Assembly: GCA_017939025.1 (NCBI GenBank)
Contig: JAGBAI010000002.1
Coordinates: 1-39,382 of the forward strand
DNA: 39,382 nucleotides
Direction: 5' to 3'
Source of the DNA: Oscillospiraceae bacterium
Lineage (GTDB): Bacteria; Bacillota_A; Clostridia; Oscillospirales; Oscillospiraceae
Translations under genes and position numbers: made by a program
The notes under the pieces: model-generated
What the model saw: only the letters and a program-made list of their open reading frames with translations
Told to the model about the DNA's origin: nothing
Database searches by the model: none
In this document: one piece after another, positions 24,735 to 32,895 of the stretch
How the letters are laid out: every line of letters begins with the position of its first letter
Position numbering within the stretch: the first letter of the stretch is position 1

Positions 24735-25721
24735 TTACTCCGTCTTCAATGCGGCATCAAAAGCCACGTTGGAGGGTTCGAAATTCATCTTCTTGGTGAA
24801 TTCGTAAGCTTCCTTGGCACCGTACATCCGCTCCATGCCGGAATCTTCCCATTCCACGGACAGGGGGCCGTCGTAACCGCAGGCATTCAGTTCCCGGGTG
24901 ATATCGTCGAAGTTCACATTGCCATGGCCCAGGGACACAAAATTCCAGCCCCGGCGCAGGTCGCCGAATTCCAGATGGCTGCCCAGAATACCGGCCCGGC
25001 CATCCAGACGAACCTTCACATCCTTCATATGGACATGGTAGACCCGGTCAGCAAAGTCCCGCAGGAACAGTGCCGGATCCATACCCTGCCATACCAGATG
25101 AGAGGGGTCAAAGTTGATGCCCAGAGTGGGACGGTAGTTAAAGGTCTCCAGCAGCTTCTTGGTGCTGTAGTAATCGAAAGCGATTTCGGTGGGATGGACT
25201 TCCAGAGCAAACTTCACGCCGCACTCGTCGAACACATCGAAGATGGGATCCCACAGCTCCTTGATCTTGGCAAAACCCGCATCGATCATTTCCTGGGTAG
25301 TCTGGGGGAAGGAATACCAGTAGGCCCAGATGGGGCTGCCCATGAAGCAGGTGACTACCTTTGCACCGATGAGCTGGGCAGCCTTGGCAACATACTTCAT
25401 TTCCTCAATGGCCCAGGCACGGATCTCTTCGGGCTTGCCTGCCAGCGCATTGGGAGCAAAGTTATCCAGGCGGGGATCCCAGTTGTCACCGACACACTGG
25501 CCGGCCAGATGGGCACCCAGTGCCCAGACCTTCAGATTGTACTTGTCAAGCGTTGCCTTTACTTCCTGGCGATAGCTTTCTTCCGCCACATATTTTCTCA
25601 CGTCCAGATGGGAAGCCACGGCAATCTCCAGGCCGTCATAACCAATGGCGGACATAGCCTGGCAAACCTGCTCGAAGGACAGGTCGCCATACTGGCCGGT
25701 GGTGATGGTAATCGGTCTCAT
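24735..25721 (-). CDS. Xylose-isomerase-like TIM-barrel sugar isomerase/epimerase (328 aa)
   Basis: AP-endonuclease-2 / xylose-isomerase-like barrel, a fold that isomerises or epimerises sugars using a divalent metal. Candidate metal ligands are the Glu in FALEVHPTE (about 173), the Asp-x2-His in GINFDPSHL (about 203), the His in YHVHMKD and the Glu in LSVEWED (about 287). GGAGG lies 7 bases upstream of the ATG. It follows a Gfo/Idh/MocA dehydrogenase gene, a pairing common in inositol, ketosugar and 3-keto-glycoside pathways. In gut bacteria, homologues of this pair cleave C-glycosides, but the small partner subunit of that system is not seen here. Confidence 0.85.
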   Translation of the reverse strand: MRPITITTGQYGDLSFEQVCQAMSAIGYDGLEIAVASHLDVRKYVAEESYRQEVKATLDKYNLKVWALGAHLAGQCVGDNWDPRLDNFAPNALAGKPEEIRAWAIEEMKYVAKAAQLIGAKVVTCFMGSPIWAYWYSFPQTTQEMIDAGFAKIKELWDPIFDVFDECGVKFALEVHPTEIAFDYYSTKKLLETFNYRPTLGINFDPSHLVWQGMDPALFLRDFADRVYHVHMKDVKVRLDGRAGILGSHLEFGDLRRGWNFVSLGHGNVNFDDITRELNACGYDGPLSVEWEDSGMERMYGAKEAYEFTKKMNFEPSNVAFDAALKTE

Positions 25722-25747
25722 AACATTACCTCCAAATCAATAATCGG

Positions 25748-26788
25748 TCAGATCACATCTTCTGACTTGCCGCTCTCGGAAGAACGCTGGTTGGCGAAAA
25801 TGACTTTCATTGCGTGCATTGCGCTCTCGCCGCTGATGGCAGGCTCATGGCCGTCCACGATGCAGTCGATAAAGGCATCGATGACACCGGTAGTGGTGCG
25901 GCCGCCGGTGGTCTGTTCCTTGTTGGAGGTCAGCTTGTCCAGCTCATAGGGCACCACGGTGCCGTCGGGCTTCTCCACGATGAGAGAATACTCGGGATCG
26001 TCGTACAGGCGGATGACACCGTTCTTGCAGTACAGCTTGGTGGAGTTGTTTTCAGCGCCATAGTTGGTCCAGCCAACGTGCATGGTGCCAACAACGCCGT
26101 TTTCCAGGGTGTAGATGGCGAAGGCATTGTCGTCCACGTCGATAAGACGGCCATCGGGATAGCGCTTGTCCACGGTGGTGATAACGGCGTTGGTCTTGAC
26201 AATTTTCTTGCCAATCAGATAGTACAGCAGGTCGGTCTTATGAACGCCCAGGTCTGCCATAGCACCGAAAGCCGCGGTCTTCTTGTCGAAGAACCAGGAG
26301 TTGGCAGAGCCGGTCCAGCCCTCGGGGCCGGGATGGATGAAGTGGGTCTCGAAGGCCAGGACTTCGCCCATTTCGCCGCTGTCCAGCAGTTCCTTGGCTT
26401 TGACGTGAGCCTTTGCCAGGCGCTGGTTCTGGCCGATCATCAAATACTTGCCCATTTCCCTGGCAGTTGCCACCATGGCCTCGCAGTCCTCGGGGGTGGT
26501 AGCCATGGGCTTTTCGCACAGAACGTGCTTGCCTGCCTTCAGGGCCTGGATGGAAATTTCCGCGTGGAAGCGGTTTGCAACGCAGACGCTGACTGCGTCC
26601 ACATCACTGGCAAGCAAAGCCTCTACACTATCGTAGACCTTACCGCCGAACTTTTCAGCCAGAGCTTCTGCGCTCTTACGGTTGATGTCAAAGTAAGCGG
26701 TGATTTCGCAGTTGGGATTTTCAAAATACTCGGGGGCGTGACGGACTTCGGTGATCTTACCGCAGCCAATGATACCGATCTTGATCAT
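25748..26788 (-). CDS. Gfo/Idh/MocA-family NAD(P)-dependent sugar oxidoreductase (346 aa)
   Basis: The N-terminal Rossmann domain begins IKIGIIGCGKITEVRH, and the catalytic-region EKP motif is at 92-94 (LCEKPMATTPED). The conserved Asp-Leu-Gly-Val-His-x2-Asp motif (near residue 180) supplies the catalytic histidine in the C-terminal alpha/beta domain. Family members oxidise hydroxyls of sugars, inositols or glycosides. GGGAGG lies about 10 bases upstream of the ATG. It follows the permease gene by 34 bases and precedes the TIM-barrel isomerase by 26 bases. It is thus the likely first enzyme acting on the imported substrate. Confidence 0.9.
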   Translation of the reverse strand: MIKIGIIGCGKITEVRHAPEYFENPNCEITAYFDINRKSAEALAEKFGGKVYDSVEALLASDVDAVSVCVANRFHAEISIQALKAGKHVLCEKPMATTPEDCEAMVATAREMGKYLMIGQNQRLAKAHVKAKELLDSGEMGEVLAFETHFIHPGPEGWTGSANSWFFDKKTAAFGAMADLGVHKTDLLYYLIGKKIVKTNAVITTVDKRYPDGRLIDVDDNAFAIYTLENGVVGTMHVGWTNYGAENNSTKLYCKNGVIRLYDDPEYSLIVEKPDGTVVPYELDKLTSNKEQTTGGRTTTGVIDAFIDCIVDGHEPAISGESAMHAMKVIFANQRSSESGKSEDVI

Positions 26789-26822
26789 AACAGATGTACC
26801 TCCCTAGAATAATATGGATGAA

Positions 26823-27830
26823 TTAGCGGCGTTTGTTCTGGAAATTCTGCATCAGAACGGCCAGCACGATGATGGCGGCACTGATGGCACCGTTCAGGTA
26901 AGAGGAAATGTCGGCAACGGTCAGCACGTTGCTGATGATACGGAACATCAGAACACCCAGGAACGTGCCCACGATCTTGCCGCGGCCGCCGGTCATGGAG
27001 GTACCGCCGATGGCGACGGCTGCGATGGCGTCCATTTCCCAGCCGTTGGCAGCGGAAGCGGAAGCAACAGCGGTCATACGGGATGCGTAGATCAGAGCCG
27101 CGACGCCGCACATGGCACCGGTGAACATATAGGTAGCGATCTTGACGCCGTCCACATTGATACCGGACAGACGGGCAGACTTCTCATTGGAGCCCACAGC
27201 AAAGATATGCTTGCCCAGGGCAGTCTTTTTCATGATGATGTCAAAGATGATGACCGCTGCCACCAGAATGATCATCAGGGTAGGGATCTTGAATTCACCG
27301 ATGGTGATGCCGCCGATGGCGATCTGGCGGAAGGAGTCATAATTCTCCCGGGAGACGGTGAAGGGGCCGCCGGAGCCATAGTAGTTAATGATGGCCCGGG
27401 CTGCGCTCATAGTGGCCAGGGTTGCAACCATGGGAGGCATGCCGCCCTTGGTGACCAGCAGACCGTTGATCAGGCCAATGATCAGGCCGGCAGAAATGCA
27501 GAACAGCAGCATTACAAAGACATTATTGGTGGCATTGAGCACCCAGATGCCGAAGCCGCCGATGAGGGCAACCTGGGAACCGACAGAAATGTCGATCAGG
27601 CCGGCGCCGATGACCATGGTCATACCCATGGCGATGAGGCCGATCATACAGCCCTGGACGAACAGGTTGGAGATATTGCCCCAGGTAAAGAAGTTGGGGT
27701 TAATGGCAGCGCCGATGATGACCAGCACGATAAAGGACAGGACGAAGCTGTATTCGCCGGTGAGGGCACGGCCCAGCTGTTTGGCCGAATCCTTATTCAG
27801 GGTGATGGGTTTCTTTTCCGCATTTCTCAT
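26823..27830 (-). CDS. RbsC-type sugar ABC transporter permease (335 aa)
   Basis: Integral membrane subunit of the monosaccharide-type importer encoded here. It is a BPD_transp_2 protein with about ten hydrophobic segments and family motifs GLIAMGMTMVIGAGLIDISVG and a Gly-rich ISGINVDGVKIATY-like loop (here RLSGINVDGVKIATYMF). Near the C-terminus, AAVAIGGTSMTGGRGKIVGT marks the ATPase-coupling region. Its ATG overlaps the ATPase stop codon by 4 bases, with GGAGG upstream, so subunit synthesis is coupled. RbsC relatives carry ribose, galactose, xylose, inositol and related small sugars. Confidence 0.92.
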   Translation of the reverse strand: MRNAEKKPITLNKDSAKQLGRALTGEYSFVLSFIVLVIIGAAINPNFFTWGNISNLFVQGCMIGLIAMGMTMVIGAGLIDISVGSQVALIGGFGIWVLNATNNVFVMLLFCISAGLIIGLINGLLVTKGGMPPMVATLATMSAARAIINYYGSGGPFTVSRENYDSFRQIAIGGITIGEFKIPTLMIILVAAVIIFDIIMKKTALGKHIFAVGSNEKSARLSGINVDGVKIATYMFTGAMCGVAALIYASRMTAVASASAANGWEMDAIAAVAIGGTSMTGGRGKIVGTFLGVLMFRIISNVLTVADISSYLNGAISAAIIVLAVLMQNFQNKRR

Positions 27831-29338
27831 GTTTTCAGACCCTCCAAATTTGCTCCGGTAGAATAGTACATTACATTTTTCTCAGTCAGCTCGTCCCGGT
27901 TCAGCCGGGCGTTTACCTTGCCCTGATAGAGCACCATGCAGGAATCGGCCACCTTCCAGATCTCGGGGAATTCGGCACTGAATACGATGATAGCCTTGCC
28001 TTCCTTCGCCAGATTCAGAATCAGATGGTAAATATCAAACTTGGTGCCCACGTCGATGCCCTGGGTAGGGTTATCCAGCAGCAGCACATCAGGCTGAGTC
28101 TCCAGCCACTTGCCCAGGATGACCTTCTGCTGGTTGCCGCCGGAAAGGGATGTAATGGGATTTTTGCGGTTGCCCACTTTGATGGACATGGCCTGCTGCT
28201 GCCGCTCGAAGCGAGCCTGCTCTTCCTTGGCGCTGATCAGCAGCTTTGTTGCCCGGGTGTTCAGGAAGCCCATGGACAGGTTATCCTGGACAGACAGGTC
28301 ATTGTGTATACCACGCTCGGGACGCATCCGGGGCACCATGCCGATGCCCTTTTTCATGTAGCGTTTCACGGTGCCGCTGCCGGATTTGTTTGGCATCTTC
28401 TGGCCCTTTACCAGAATATCACCGGCGTAGGGCTCCACGCCAAACAGCACGTCCGCCAGCTCATCCTTACCGGAGCCCTGCAGGCCGGTAACTGCCAGGA
28501 TCTCGCCCCGGCGCAGGTTAAAGGAAACATCCTTCAGGATCTTGCCGGAAACCCCCTTCACCTCAAGCAGCAGCTCCTCGGTAGCGGAATAGACATGGTT
28601 ATCAAACTCGTCGGACTGAAGGTTGTGACCGATCATCAGCTCTGTGACCTGATCCTCATTGATGTCGGCAAAGTTACCATGGGCAACCAGTTTGCCGTCA
28701 CAGAGGATATAGTAGATGTCGCAGATCTCAAACAGCTCCGGCATTTTGTGGGAGATGTAGATAAAGCTGACACCCTGCTCCTTCAGCTGGCGCATAATTT
28801 CAAACAGATTTTCAATTTCGCCGGTACTCAGTGCCGTGGAGGGCTCATCCATGATGATCAGCTGGGAGTGGAACAGCAGTGCTTTGCCGATCTCCACCAG
28901 CTGCTTCTGGGCGGCGGAGAGATTCTCCACCACAGCATTGGGATCGATATCCACCTTCATCCGGCTGAAGACCTCATTGCACTGGGCGATCATGGTCTCC
29001 TTATTCAGAAAGCGGAATTTGGTTTTGATCTCTTCGCCCAGGAACATATTCTCGTAGACCCGCAGGTCCTTGCACAGATTCAGTTCCTGGTGGATAAAGC
29101 GGATGCCGCAGCTGTTGGCTACACGGACATCCTTCATGACAACTTCCTTGTCATCGATCAGAATCTTGCCGGAAACGGGAGCGTAAACACCGGCGAGTAC
29201 ATTCATCAGTGTGGACTTTCCAGCGCCGTTTTCGCCCAGCAGTCCGACGATCTGCCCGGGTTCCACGGTCAGATCCACATGATCCACCGCGCGGACAGGT
29301 CCAAACTCCATCACGATGTCTTTCATCTCTAAACGCAT
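27827..29338 (-). CDS. RbsA/MglA-type sugar ABC transporter ATPase, two ABC domains (503 aa)
   Basis: Energises the sugar importer. The first ABC domain has Walker A GENGAGKST (35-43), signature NLSAAQKQLVEI and Walker B LIIMDEPSTAL. The second has the degenerate Walker A typical of this family (GLQGSGKDEL), signature SLSGGNQQK and Walker B VLLLDNPTQGID. I took the ATG at 29338, which has AAAGGA 9 bases upstream, over an earlier in-frame ATG at 29377 inside repeat sequence. A 264-base gap with a terminator and an inverted repeat separates it from the binding-protein gene. This would favour a much higher amount of binding protein, as is usual for such systems. Confidence 0.93.
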   Translation of the reverse strand: MRLEMKDIVMEFGPVRAVDHVDLTVEPGQIVGLLGENGAGKSTLMNVLAGVYAPVSGKILIDDKEVVMKDVRVANSCGIRFIHQELNLCKDLRVYENMFLGEEIKTKFRFLNKETMIAQCNEVFSRMKVDIDPNAVVENLSAAQKQLVEIGKALLFHSQLIIMDEPSTALSTGEIENLFEIMRQLKEQGVSFIYISHKMPELFEICDIYYILCDGKLVAHGNFADINEDQVTELMIGHNLQSDEFDNHVYSATEELLLEVKGVSGKILKDVSFNLRRGEILAVTGLQGSGKDELADVLFGVEPYAGDILVKGQKMPNKSGSGTVKRYMKKGIGMVPRMRPERGIHNDLSVQDNLSMGFLNTRATKLLISAKEEQARFERQQQAMSIKVGNRKNPITSLSGGNQQKVILGKWLETQPDVLLLDNPTQGIDVGTKFDIYHLILNLAKEGKAIIVFSAEFPEIWKVADSCMVLYQGKVNARLNRDELTEKNVMYYSTGANLEGLKT

Positions 29339-29382
29339 GGCAACGGTTCCTTTCCTATTTTCGGGATTTTCAGGCAACCTCT

Positions 29383-29526
29383 AAAAACACTTTTTTGATG
29401 ATTTGGCCGAGAGATTTCAGCCCGAATTAAGTTTTGGAAGTTTCGGAATACTTTGTGTATTTCGGAACTTCCAAAACACAAAGGCGGATTGAAAGTTTCG
29501 GCCAAATCGCAAAAGGAGTGTTTTCT
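29383..29526. repeat. Long imperfect inverted repeat between binding-protein and ATPase genes
   Basis: Outer arms AAAACACTTTT...GATTTGGCCGA (29383-29410) and TCGGCCAAATC...GGAGTGTTTT (29498-29525) are reverse complements with small interruptions. An inner pair, GTTTTGGAAGTT and AACTTCCAAAAC (29431-29442 with 29466-29477), extends the fold. It is non-coding and MITE-like. With the terminator it fills the 264-base gap. Confidence 0.6.
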
Positions 29527-29541
29527 GAGCTGCCCATATTA

Positions 29542-29577
29542 AGAAAACCGGGCCGGCTGACTTAACAGCCGGCCCGG
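29542..29577 (-). terminator. Terminator after the binding-protein gene
   Basis: A 12-bp stem CCGGGCCGGCTG (29548-29559 with 29566-29577) is followed on the minus strand by TTTTCTTAATA. It probably lets only part of the transcription reach the ATPase, permease and enzyme genes. Confidence 0.8.
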
Positions 29578-29602
29578 GGGGTAGTTATGGAATTGTTACA
29601 GC

Positions 29603-30703
29603 TTAGCCGTCGATGGAGTAACGGGTAGCGTAGATCTCGGAAGCTCTGTAGGAATCGAAGTCCTGATCGGTGTTGCCGGCATTGCCGATGGAGAAGGAGG
29701 GGATCAGGTAGATGCCGTCAGCCTCAGCAGCGGTGCCGCTGAAGGGAACGCCCAGAGCATGCTCGACGGTGAAGTCGACGCACTCACGGATGAAGGAGGG
29801 AGCGAAGAACCAGGTAACGAACTTGACACCCAGAGCGGTGTTGTCGAACTTGTCCAGAGTCTCGCGGCGGCCACCAACGGAGGTGATCAGCTTCAGGTTG
29901 GACAGGTCAGCATCGCCGGTGTAAGCTTCCAGAGCGTTCATCAGACCGTCAACAATCTCGTCGTCATGGGTGACGATCAGGTCGATGGCTTCGATCTCTT
30001 CCACGGTCTTGGCAGCCAGCCAGTCTTCCATCTGGTTCTGAGCAGTCTCGCTGGACCAGTTGGTGACGAAGGTCTCAGCGACCTGGTTGAACTTACCCTC
30101 GGTCAGGACTTCGTCCATACCGCCGGAACGCTGGGAGGTAACGGTAGAAGCGTCGCCAACGAAGCGCAGGTACTCAACTGCGTCGTAGTCAGCGTAGTAG
30201 GTGTTCAGATATTCGCCCATGCCGCCGCCGATGGCGAAGTTGTCGCCCATCATCTGGCCGGTCAGGCCGTCAAAGTCTTCGATCAGACGGTCGTAAACAA
30301 CCAGGTCGATGCCTGCGTCAACGACGGTCTGTGCAGCAGCGCGCAGAGCCTCACCTTCGGTGGGCCACAGCATGATGGCATCGGGCTTGCCGGTAGCGAT
30401 CAGGTTCTCGATCTCGGAGATCTGGTCGGCAGCTTCGCCGCAGGACTTGACAACGACTTCCACATTGTCATACTTTTCGTTCATAGCAGCAGCTTCCAGT
30501 TCGGCGTGCTTGACAGACTCGCCGGTGAAGCCATGGTCACCAGCAACGATAACCAGAGCGACCTTCACAGTCTCAGCAGCGGGAGCTTCAGCTGCGGGAG
30601 CCTCGGCAGCGGGAGCCTCAGCCTTTGCTTCTTCCTTTGCGCCACAGGCAGCCAGGGACAGAACCATGACCAGAGCCAGCAGCAGAGCAAGAATCTTCTT
30701 CAT
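29603..30703 (-). CDS. Lipoprotein sugar-binding protein of the ABC importer (366 aa)
   Basis: Extracellular receptor for the RbsAC-type importer, tethered to the membrane. The lipoprotein signal peptide ends in LAAC with the lipidated cysteine at position 20. It is followed by a flexible Ala/Pro/Glu repeat (AEAPAAEAPAAEA) to about residue 45, then a Peripla_BP_4 type I binding fold (KVALVIVAGDHGFTGESVKH, DAIMLWPTEGEAL, LIVTHDDEIVDGLMNAL). AGGAGG lies 8 bases upstream. It follows the LacI regulator gene by 26 bases and is followed by a terminator. The fold is that of ribose, galactose or inositol receptors; the ligand is unknown. Confidence 0.92.
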   Translation of the reverse strand: MKKILALLLALVMVLSLAACGAKEEAKAEAPAAEAPAAEAPAAETVKVALVIVAGDHGFTGESVKHAELEAAAMNEKYDNVEVVVKSCGEAADQISEIENLIATGKPDAIMLWPTEGEALRAAAQTVVDAGIDLVVYDRLIEDFDGLTGQMMGDNFAIGGGMGEYLNTYYADYDAVEYLRFVGDASTVTSQRSGGMDEVLTEGKFNQVAETFVTNWSSETAQNQMEDWLAAKTVEEIEAIDLIVTHDDEIVDGLMNALEAYTGDADLSNLKLITSVGGRRETLDKFDNTALGVKFVTWFFAPSFIRECVDFTVEHALGVPFSGTAAEADGIYLIPSFSIGNAGNTDQDFDSYRASEIYATRYSIDG

Positions 30704-30729
30704 TTTTGTTCCTCCTAAAAATGATGTTT

Positions 30730-31758
30730 TTATTTAACCGCTTCCGCGGAAAAATACGTTTTGGGTGGGCAGGTGGATTCCCGGATGGTAAAGCCGTGAG
30801 GCAAAACCACTTCCGGCTGGGAAATCGCCCCTTCTGTGATCATCTGATGGAGCATCTCCACCGCCCGGGAGCCCAGCTCAGCGCAGGGCTGTACCACCGT
30901 GGTCAGATAGGGATGCAGCATCTGGGTATAGATCACATCATCAAAGCCTACAATGGAAACATCCCGGGGCACCTGCAGCCCCAACTCCTGGGCTGCCACC
31001 ACCGCCGCCAAGGCAATGGAGTCACCGATGCAAAAAACCGCTGTAGGGTGCTCCTTCTGGCTCAGCAGCATCCGGGCTGCCTTCAGGCTGCTGGGATAGC
31101 TGTACTGCCCATCGCAGTAGGTGATCCAGCTATCGTTGACGGAAAGGCCCGCCTGGGCCATGGCATCCCGGTAGCCTTTCATCCGCTGGATGGTGGAGAC
31201 GCTGTTGTTTCTGGCGCTGATGGTACCGATCTGCCGGTGTCCCAGCTGGATCAGATACTGAACTGCCTCATAGGCCGCCCGGTAATTGTCCACCGTCACA
31301 TGGGGCGTTTTGCCGTGACCCGTGTACTCGCAGCACTGGACAATGGGCAATTGCTTGGAATATTTGGGCAGCCATTCCTCATTATAGCTGATCTGCAGCA
31401 GGATCGCGCCGTCAGCCCGCTGGTTGGTAATGGCCTCCTGCAGCAGCCGCTCCGGCTCCCGGCCGTCGGTGTTACACAGGTACAGGTTGTAGCCCAGCTC
31501 CTGGGCCCGCTGGTTGATTCCATCGAACACGTTGGCATAATAGGGGTTCGTAATATTGGGAAGCAGCACCAAAAAATTCCGGCTTTCATGCCGGCGCAGA
31601 TTCCGGGCCTGCTGATTGGGTACATAATTCAGCCGTTCGATAGCCGCAAGCACCACCTGGACGGTGGGTTCCGCCACCACGCCGCTGCCGTTCATCACTC
31701 TGGACACCGTAGCGACTGAAACGCCCGCAGCTCGTGCGACATCTGCAATCGTTACCAT
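30730..31758 (-). CDS. LacI-family transcriptional regulator (342 aa)
   Basis: Likely sugar-responsive repressor of the locus, encoded as its first gene. The N-terminal LacI HTH is clear (TIADVARAAGVSVATVSRVM, residues 3-22), followed by the hinge helix region (NYVPNQQARNLRR) and a periplasmic-binding-protein-like effector domain (NITNPYYANVFDGI, SIVGFDD). I chose the ATG at 31758 because the HTH begins there and AAGGA precedes it; the longer frame to 31827 crosses the promoter. Operator-like repeats overlap this promoter, so it probably represses itself and the downstream genes. Confidence 0.92.
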   Translation of the reverse strand: MVTIADVARAAGVSVATVSRVMNGSGVVAEPTVQVVLAAIERLNYVPNQQARNLRRHESRNFLVLLPNITNPYYANVFDGINQRAQELGYNLYLCNTDGREPERLLQEAITNQRADGAILLQISYNEEWLPKYSKQLPIVQCCEYTGHGKTPHVTVDNYRAAYEAVQYLIQLGHRQIGTISARNNSVSTIQRMKGYRDAMAQAGLSVNDSWITYCDGQYSYPSSLKAARMLLSQKEHPTAVFCIGDSIALAAVVAAQELGLQVPRDVSIVGFDDVIYTQMLHPYLTTVVQPCAELGSRAVEMLHQMITEGAISQPEVVLPHGFTIRESTCPPKTYFSAEAVK

Positions 31759-31760
31759 AA

Positions 31761-31820
31761 AATGTAATCCTTTACATTGTTCATTTTCTACATGATACAT
31801 GAAAATGTAATCCATTTCAA
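31761..31820 (-). promoter_or_regulatory. Promoter and putative LacI operators of the sugar locus
   Basis: Minus strand: TTGAAA (31820-31815), 17-base spacer, TATCAT (31797-31792). A symmetric site AATGTAA-TCCT-TTACATT (31761-31778) lies just after the predicted start. Its decamer AATGTAATCC recurs at 31804-31813 inside the spacer. The two sites are 43 bases apart. Confidence 0.65.
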
Positions 31821-31893
31821 TGCACAATACTCACAAATGTTTCCGGTATTTTTCGGAATCTTTCACAATTCTCCGCTTCTTCCCTTTTTCCGG

Positions 31894-31922
31894 GTGACGC
31901 AGAAGCAATTGTATGCTATCAT
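31894..31922 (+). promoter_or_regulatory. Probable promoter of the ROK gene
   Basis: GTGACG (31894-31899), 17-base spacer, TATCAT (31917-31922), 28 bases before the start codon. Confidence 0.45.
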
Positions 31923-31950
31923 GAAGAAAACCGGAACAGGAGGCGTTTTT

Positions 31951-32868
31951 ATGTATTACATCGGCGTGGAGATCGGCGGAACCAAACAGCAGGTCTGTGT
32001 GGGCACTTCCGGCGGCCAGATTGAGGAAACCCGTTGGGTCAAGCTGGGCAGCGCGACCACCGCTACCAATATTCTGCTCTGGATCCGGGGCACCATCGAA
32101 GATCTGCGCAGAAGCTATGACATCGCCGCCATCGGTGTAGGCTTCGGCGGCCCCATCGATCCTGCCACGGAGACCATCATCTGCTCCTGCCAGATCCCCG
32201 GCTGGGAGGGCTTCACCCTTGGCAATTGGTTCCGGGAGACCTTCGGTGTTCCCGCAGTGGTGCGCAACGATACGGTCACCGGCGGTCTTGGAGAGCTGTA
32301 TCTGGGTGCGGGCAAAGGCAGCACCCGCTTCTTCTATACCAACATCGGCACCGGCATCGGCGGCGGTTCCTACTGGCCGGGGGGCTACGGTGCCAGCTCT
32401 ATGGGCTATGTCTGGGTTCCGGACTGGGAAAGTGACATTCCCGGCAAGGCCACCCGGCTGGAATTCCTCTGTGCGGGGCCCTCTATTGAAAAACGGCTGA
32501 ACACCCCGGGTTATGTACCCGAAGGCTCTTACCTGTCGGCGCTGCCCAAGCCTCTGACCTGCAGCCACTTAGGTGACGGTGTCCGGGCGGGAGATGCCTT
32601 CTGCTGCGCCGAGCTGGACCGGGTAGCCCAGACCTTCTCCTATGGCCTTGCGGATATGCTGGCCCTCAGCTTTCCGGACCGGATCGTGGTGGGCGGCGGC
32701 GTTGCCAAGCTGGGAGACATTCTGTTTGACCGGCTTCGGAAATTTACAGAAGCATCCGCCTTCGTAGCCGATGTGGGCCACATCGACATCCGCCCGGGAC
32801 TTCTGGAAGATGAGGCCGTCCTGGCCGGTGCCCTGCTGCTGGCGGAAAATCCCCGGCTCCATCTATAA
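31951..32868 (+). CDS. ROK-family sugar kinase-like protein lacking the zinc motif (305 aa)
   Basis: The phosphate-binding motif YIGVEIGGTKQQV opens the protein, and GVGFGGPID and TNIGTGIGGG follow. The catalytic aspartate is D107 in VVRNDTVTGGLGE. The ROK signature that normally holds zinc (CxCGxxGCxE) is absent: after the GIGGG motif the sequence reads YWPGGYGASSMGYVWV without cysteines. There is no DNA-binding domain, so it is more likely an enzyme than a regulator. The ATG at 31951 has AGGAGG upstream; the longer frame to 31777 overlaps the divergent LacI promoter. Its position back-to-back with the sugar locus suggests it phosphorylates the same or a related sugar. Confidence 0.85.
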   Translation: MYYIGVEIGGTKQQVCVGTSGGQIEETRWVKLGSATTATNILLWIRGTIEDLRRSYDIAAIGVGFGGPIDPATETIICSCQIPGWEGFTLGNWFRETFGVPAVVRNDTVTGGLGELYLGAGKGSTRFFYTNIGTGIGGGSYWPGGYGASSMGYVWVPDWESDIPGKATRLEFLCAGPSIEKRLNTPGYVPEGSYLSALPKPLTCSHLGDGVRAGDAFCCAELDRVAQTFSYGLADMLALSFPDRIVVGGGVAKLGDILFDRLRKFTEASAFVADVGHIDIRPGLLEDEAVLAGALLLAENPRLHL

Positions 32869-32895
32869 CCCGCGCCGTGCAGAAGGTTCTCACGT

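Noticed and set aside
23739..25949. 736-residue open frame antisense to the HAD and isomerase genes
   Set aside because: It spans several real genes and intergenic hairpins and has no recognisable domain.
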